Source: Bryobacterales bacterium (lineage in GTDB: Bacteria; Acidobacteriota; Terriglobia; Bryobacterales; Bryobacteraceae). From it: 33,502 nucleotides of DNA. The stretch is taken from assembly GCA_016789785.1 (NCBI GenBank), contig JAEUQE010000079.1:1-33502 (forward strand), written 5' to 3'. The translations under genes were made by a program, and so were the position numbers. Below, in pieces: positions 31,603-33,502 of the stretch; the first letter of the stretch is position 1; every line of letters starts with the position of its first letter. Under the pieces are notes generated by a model. That model did no database searches. It was given only the letters and a program-made list of their open reading frames with translations, and was not told the origin of the DNA.

Positions 31603-33253
31603 AGTGGTGGGTGTGGTGCTTGGCTCACGTGACAGCGCGCCGCTCGACTTCTGGATCGGCGTGGACGCGGGCAAACTGGTTCAACTGGACGACCTTGTGG
31701 TTCTGGAGACCACCACGCCTGATGGAAGTCCACTCACTTACTACGGCATGGTGGATCAGGTCACGAAGCGATTCGAAGGCAACTCGTTCGACACTGATGC
31801 CTTTCATGTCGCCGACCATTCGCTGCCAGTGGAAGTGTCGTACGCGGCGCACGTGCAGGTGACGCGGCTGAATCCGGAAGTCTTCGTGCCGCCGCATCCG
31901 GGCACGCCGGCGCAGGTGGTACGCGGCGAGGCTTTTCAGAAGGCTCTGTATTTCGATCGCATGGTCCGCAAGGTGCCGATCGGGCTGACGCGCACGGGTG
32001 AGCCGATCTACGCGAATCTCGAATTTCTCGATGGCACGCGCGGTGCGCACGCGTCCATCAGCGGTGTGTCGGGAGTGGCGACGAAGACGTCGTATGCGAC
32101 GTTCCTGCTGTACTCGCTGTTTCATTCCGAGGCGCTTGGCTCGGACGCCGTAAATTCGAAGGCGCTGATCTTCAATGTGAAGGGCGAGGATCTGCTGTGG
32201 CTGGATACACCGAACAAGGATCTCAAGGACGAAGCCCGGCGCGAGTATCAGAAGCTGAGGCTGCCCGTGGGTCCGTTTCAAAGCGTACGCATCTATTCGC
32301 CCGCGAAGAAGGGGATTGCCACGCTGATGCCGGACACCGGAACGCGCACCACGGGCGTGGATGCCTATTGCTGGACGCTGCGCCAATTCGCGGAGCAGCA
32401 GTTGTTGCGGTTCGCCTTTGTGGGCGCCGATGATGACCGCGCGCAACTGAGTTTCATTGTGACGCGTGTGGAGCATAAGCTGGCCGAGGCGGCGAAGGCG
32501 GGCAAGCCGCACGATCCTTTTCTGGATCTGGATGGCACGCGCGTGACGACGTTTCGCGAACTTGTGGAGCATCTGGATGCCGTGCTTCCCGTGTGGGCGC
32601 AGCAGGCGGCGTCAGGCACGCTGGACGCGTTCCGGCGCCGTGTCTATCATGCGATGGAGCACATCGGGCATCTGATTCGTGGCGATGCGGAGGCAGTGCA
32701 TCATGCCGTGGATTGGGAAGCGCAGCAAGTCACCGTGATCGACATCCACAACTTGCGGGCGGCGGCGCAGATGTTTGTTGTCGGCGCGATTCTGAAGAAG
32801 GCGATGGAGGACAAAGAGCGCAAGGGCTCATCGAAGCCGCTGATGTTCGTGGTGCTGGATGAGTTGAACAAATATGCGCCGCGGGCGGGATGGTCGCCGA
32901 TTCGGGAAGTGTTGTTGGATATTGCCGAGCGTGGCCGCTCGCTGGGAGTGTCGTTGTTTGGCGCGCAGCAGACGGCGAGCGAAGTGGAGCGCCGGGTGGT
33001 GGCGAATGCGGCTCTGCGGGTGGTGGGCAGGCTCGACGCGGCGGAGGCGGAGCGTGATGAATACCGCTTCTTGAGCGGCATGGCGAGGGTGCGTGCGACA
33101 TTGCTGCAGCCGGGGTCGATGATTGTGGCGCAGCCGGAGATTCCAACGCCGATTCTGCTGCGATTTCCGTTTCCGGCATGGGCTACTCGAGGGAGCGAGG
33201 CGGACACGGGCACGGCGGATGATGGCGATTTGTTCGCGCGTATGGAGGATTAA
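31586..33253 (+). CDS. herA: HerA-like DNA-translocating ATPase with atypical Walker A
   Basis: A 555-residue FtsK/HerA-class ATPase. The N-terminal HAS-barrel (about 5-95) is followed by the ATPase core. In place of the standard HerA P-loop GxTGSGKS is GVSGVATKTS (160-169), with Lys167 and Thr168, one residue longer and without the Gly before Lys. Walker B is MFVVLDELNKYAP (Asp425, Glu426), and GRSLGVSLFGAQQ and RVVGRL look like the sensor and arginine-finger regions. HerA pulls DNA into the NurA nuclease. GAGGGAGG at 31575-31582 supports the start within the nurA end (17 bp overlap). The sbcD gene follows after 7 bp. Confidence 0.87.
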   Translation: MQAANEVVGVVLGSRDSAPLDFWIGVDAGKLVQLDDLVVLETTTPDGSPLTYYGMVDQVTKRFEGNSFDTDAFHVADHSLPVEVSYAAHVQVTRLNPEVFVPPHPGTPAQVVRGEAFQKALYFDRMVRKVPIGLTRTGEPIYANLEFLDGTRGAHASISGVSGVATKTSYATFLLYSLFHSEALGSDAVNSKALIFNVKGEDLLWLDTPNKDLKDEARREYQKLRLPVGPFQSVRIYSPAKKGIATLMPDTGTRTTGVDAYCWTLRQFAEQQLLRFAFVGADDDRAQLSFIVTRVEHKLAEAAKAGKPHDPFLDLDGTRVTTFRELVEHLDAVLPVWAQQAASGTLDAFRRRVYHAMEHIGHLIRGDAEAVHHAVDWEAQQVTVIDIHNLRAAAQMFVVGAILKKAMEDKERKGSSKPLMFVVLDELNKYAPRAGWSPIREVLLDIAERGRSLGVSLFGAQQTASEVERRVVANAALRVVGRLDAAEAERDEYRFLSGMARVRATLLQPGSMIVAQPEIPTPILLRFPFPAWATRGSEADTGTADDGDLFARMED

Positions 33254-33260
33254 GGCCGGG

Positions 33261-33502
33261 ATGAAGATCGTACATACCAGTGACTGGCATGCGGGGCGCG
33301 TGTGGAAAGGCATTCACCGCCTGGATGAGTTGCAGGCTTGTCTCGATCAGATGGCGGAGTATGTGGAACGCGAGAAAGTGGATCTGCTGCTGGTGACGGG
33401 CGATGTTTTCGATTCGGGCGCGCCGGCGGCTCGCGCGGAACGTGTGGTGTTCCGGTTCTTCAAACGGATTGGTGCAACAGGCGCGCATTCCGTGGCGATT
33501 GC
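33261..33502 (+). CDS. sbcD: SbcD/Mre11-type exonuclease, N-terminal part, cut by window edge
   Basis: Only the first 80 residues are inside the window. MKIVHTSDWHAGRVWKG holds the metal ligands Asp8 and His10 of the calcineurin-like phosphoesterase fold, and LLLVTGDVFDSGAP holds Asp48. This is the signature of SbcD/Mre11, the nuclease that works with the SbcC/Rad50 ATPase on DNA ends and hairpins. AAGG at 33252-33255 precedes the ATG; the gene is 7 bp after herA. A Rad50/SbcC gene is expected just beyond the window but cannot be seen. Confidence 0.88.
   Translation, partial: MKIVHTSDWHAGRVWKGIHRLDELQACLDQMAEYVEREKVDLLLVTGDVFDSGAPAARAERVVFRFFKRIGATGAHSVAI

Noticed and set aside
1..33502. CRISPR array, insertion sequence, tRNA or rRNA
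   Set aside because: No regularly spaced repeats, transposase motifs or cloverleaf/rRNA signatures were seen on either strand by eye; a tRNAscan or IS search could still find something missed.

Overview
Organism. The window is GC-rich, densely coded bacterial DNA that looks like Acidobacteriota, most likely the Bryobacterales/Solibacter side. The clues are an ADOP-type permease with its PadR partner, a planctomycete/acidobacterial DUF1553-DUF1501 pair, DUF1080 and sulfatase genes for complex glycans, and a PEP-CTERM protein. This placement is inference from gene families; no rRNA or tRNA gene was seen. | Layout. 1-2513: DUF1553 (cut by the left edge) and DUF1501 genes. 2705-3541: secreted leucine-rich-repeat protein. 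3554-6151 (minus): a coiled-coil protein with a LAS-peptidase-like tail, then guaA whose C-terminal part looks like the eukaryotic enzyme. 6198-7670: rsfS and a convergent L-asparaginase with overlapping 3' ends. 7706-10718: padR and ADOP permease behind a promoter covered by three half-sites. 10737-12897 (minus): aroA, a sensorless histidine kinase and a small HMA-like protein in one tight operon. 12989-15149: DUF1080 and sulfatase. 15315-17900: PEP-CTERM protein, post-PEP-CTERM-1-like protein, and a metalloprotease with a PA domain inside its zinc site. 17971-20768: MFS transporter, 2[4Fe-4S] protein, and an unrecognised Cys-rich protein. 20846-22784: two small overlapping unknown genes and an SDR-DUF2867 protein. 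22790-23762 (minus): two small secreted proteins. 24011-29586: three-gene heavy-metal-type RND efflux operon. 29780-30472: RidA-like protein and a mini flagellar-rod-like protein. 30589-33502: NurA, HerA and SbcD/Mre11 (cut by the right edge). | How the genes work together. Several operons are supported by 4-17 bp overlaps or very short gaps. The most interesting blocks are (a) the nurA-herA-sbcD repair cluster, an archaeal-style end-resection set in a bacterium, whose HerA has a non-canonical Walker A loop; (b) the MFS / ferredoxin-like / Cys-rich operon, which I cannot assign to a known pathway and which is the best candidate for an undescribed system; and (c) the PEP-CTERM / post-PEP-CTERM / PA-metalloprotease trio. 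| Gaps. No gene-free stretch exceeds 300 bases. The longest are 23763-24010 (248 bp, upstream of the RND operon, no convincing promoter) and 29587-29779 (193 bp, nothing recognisable). No CRISPR array, insertion sequence, tRNA or rRNA was found.
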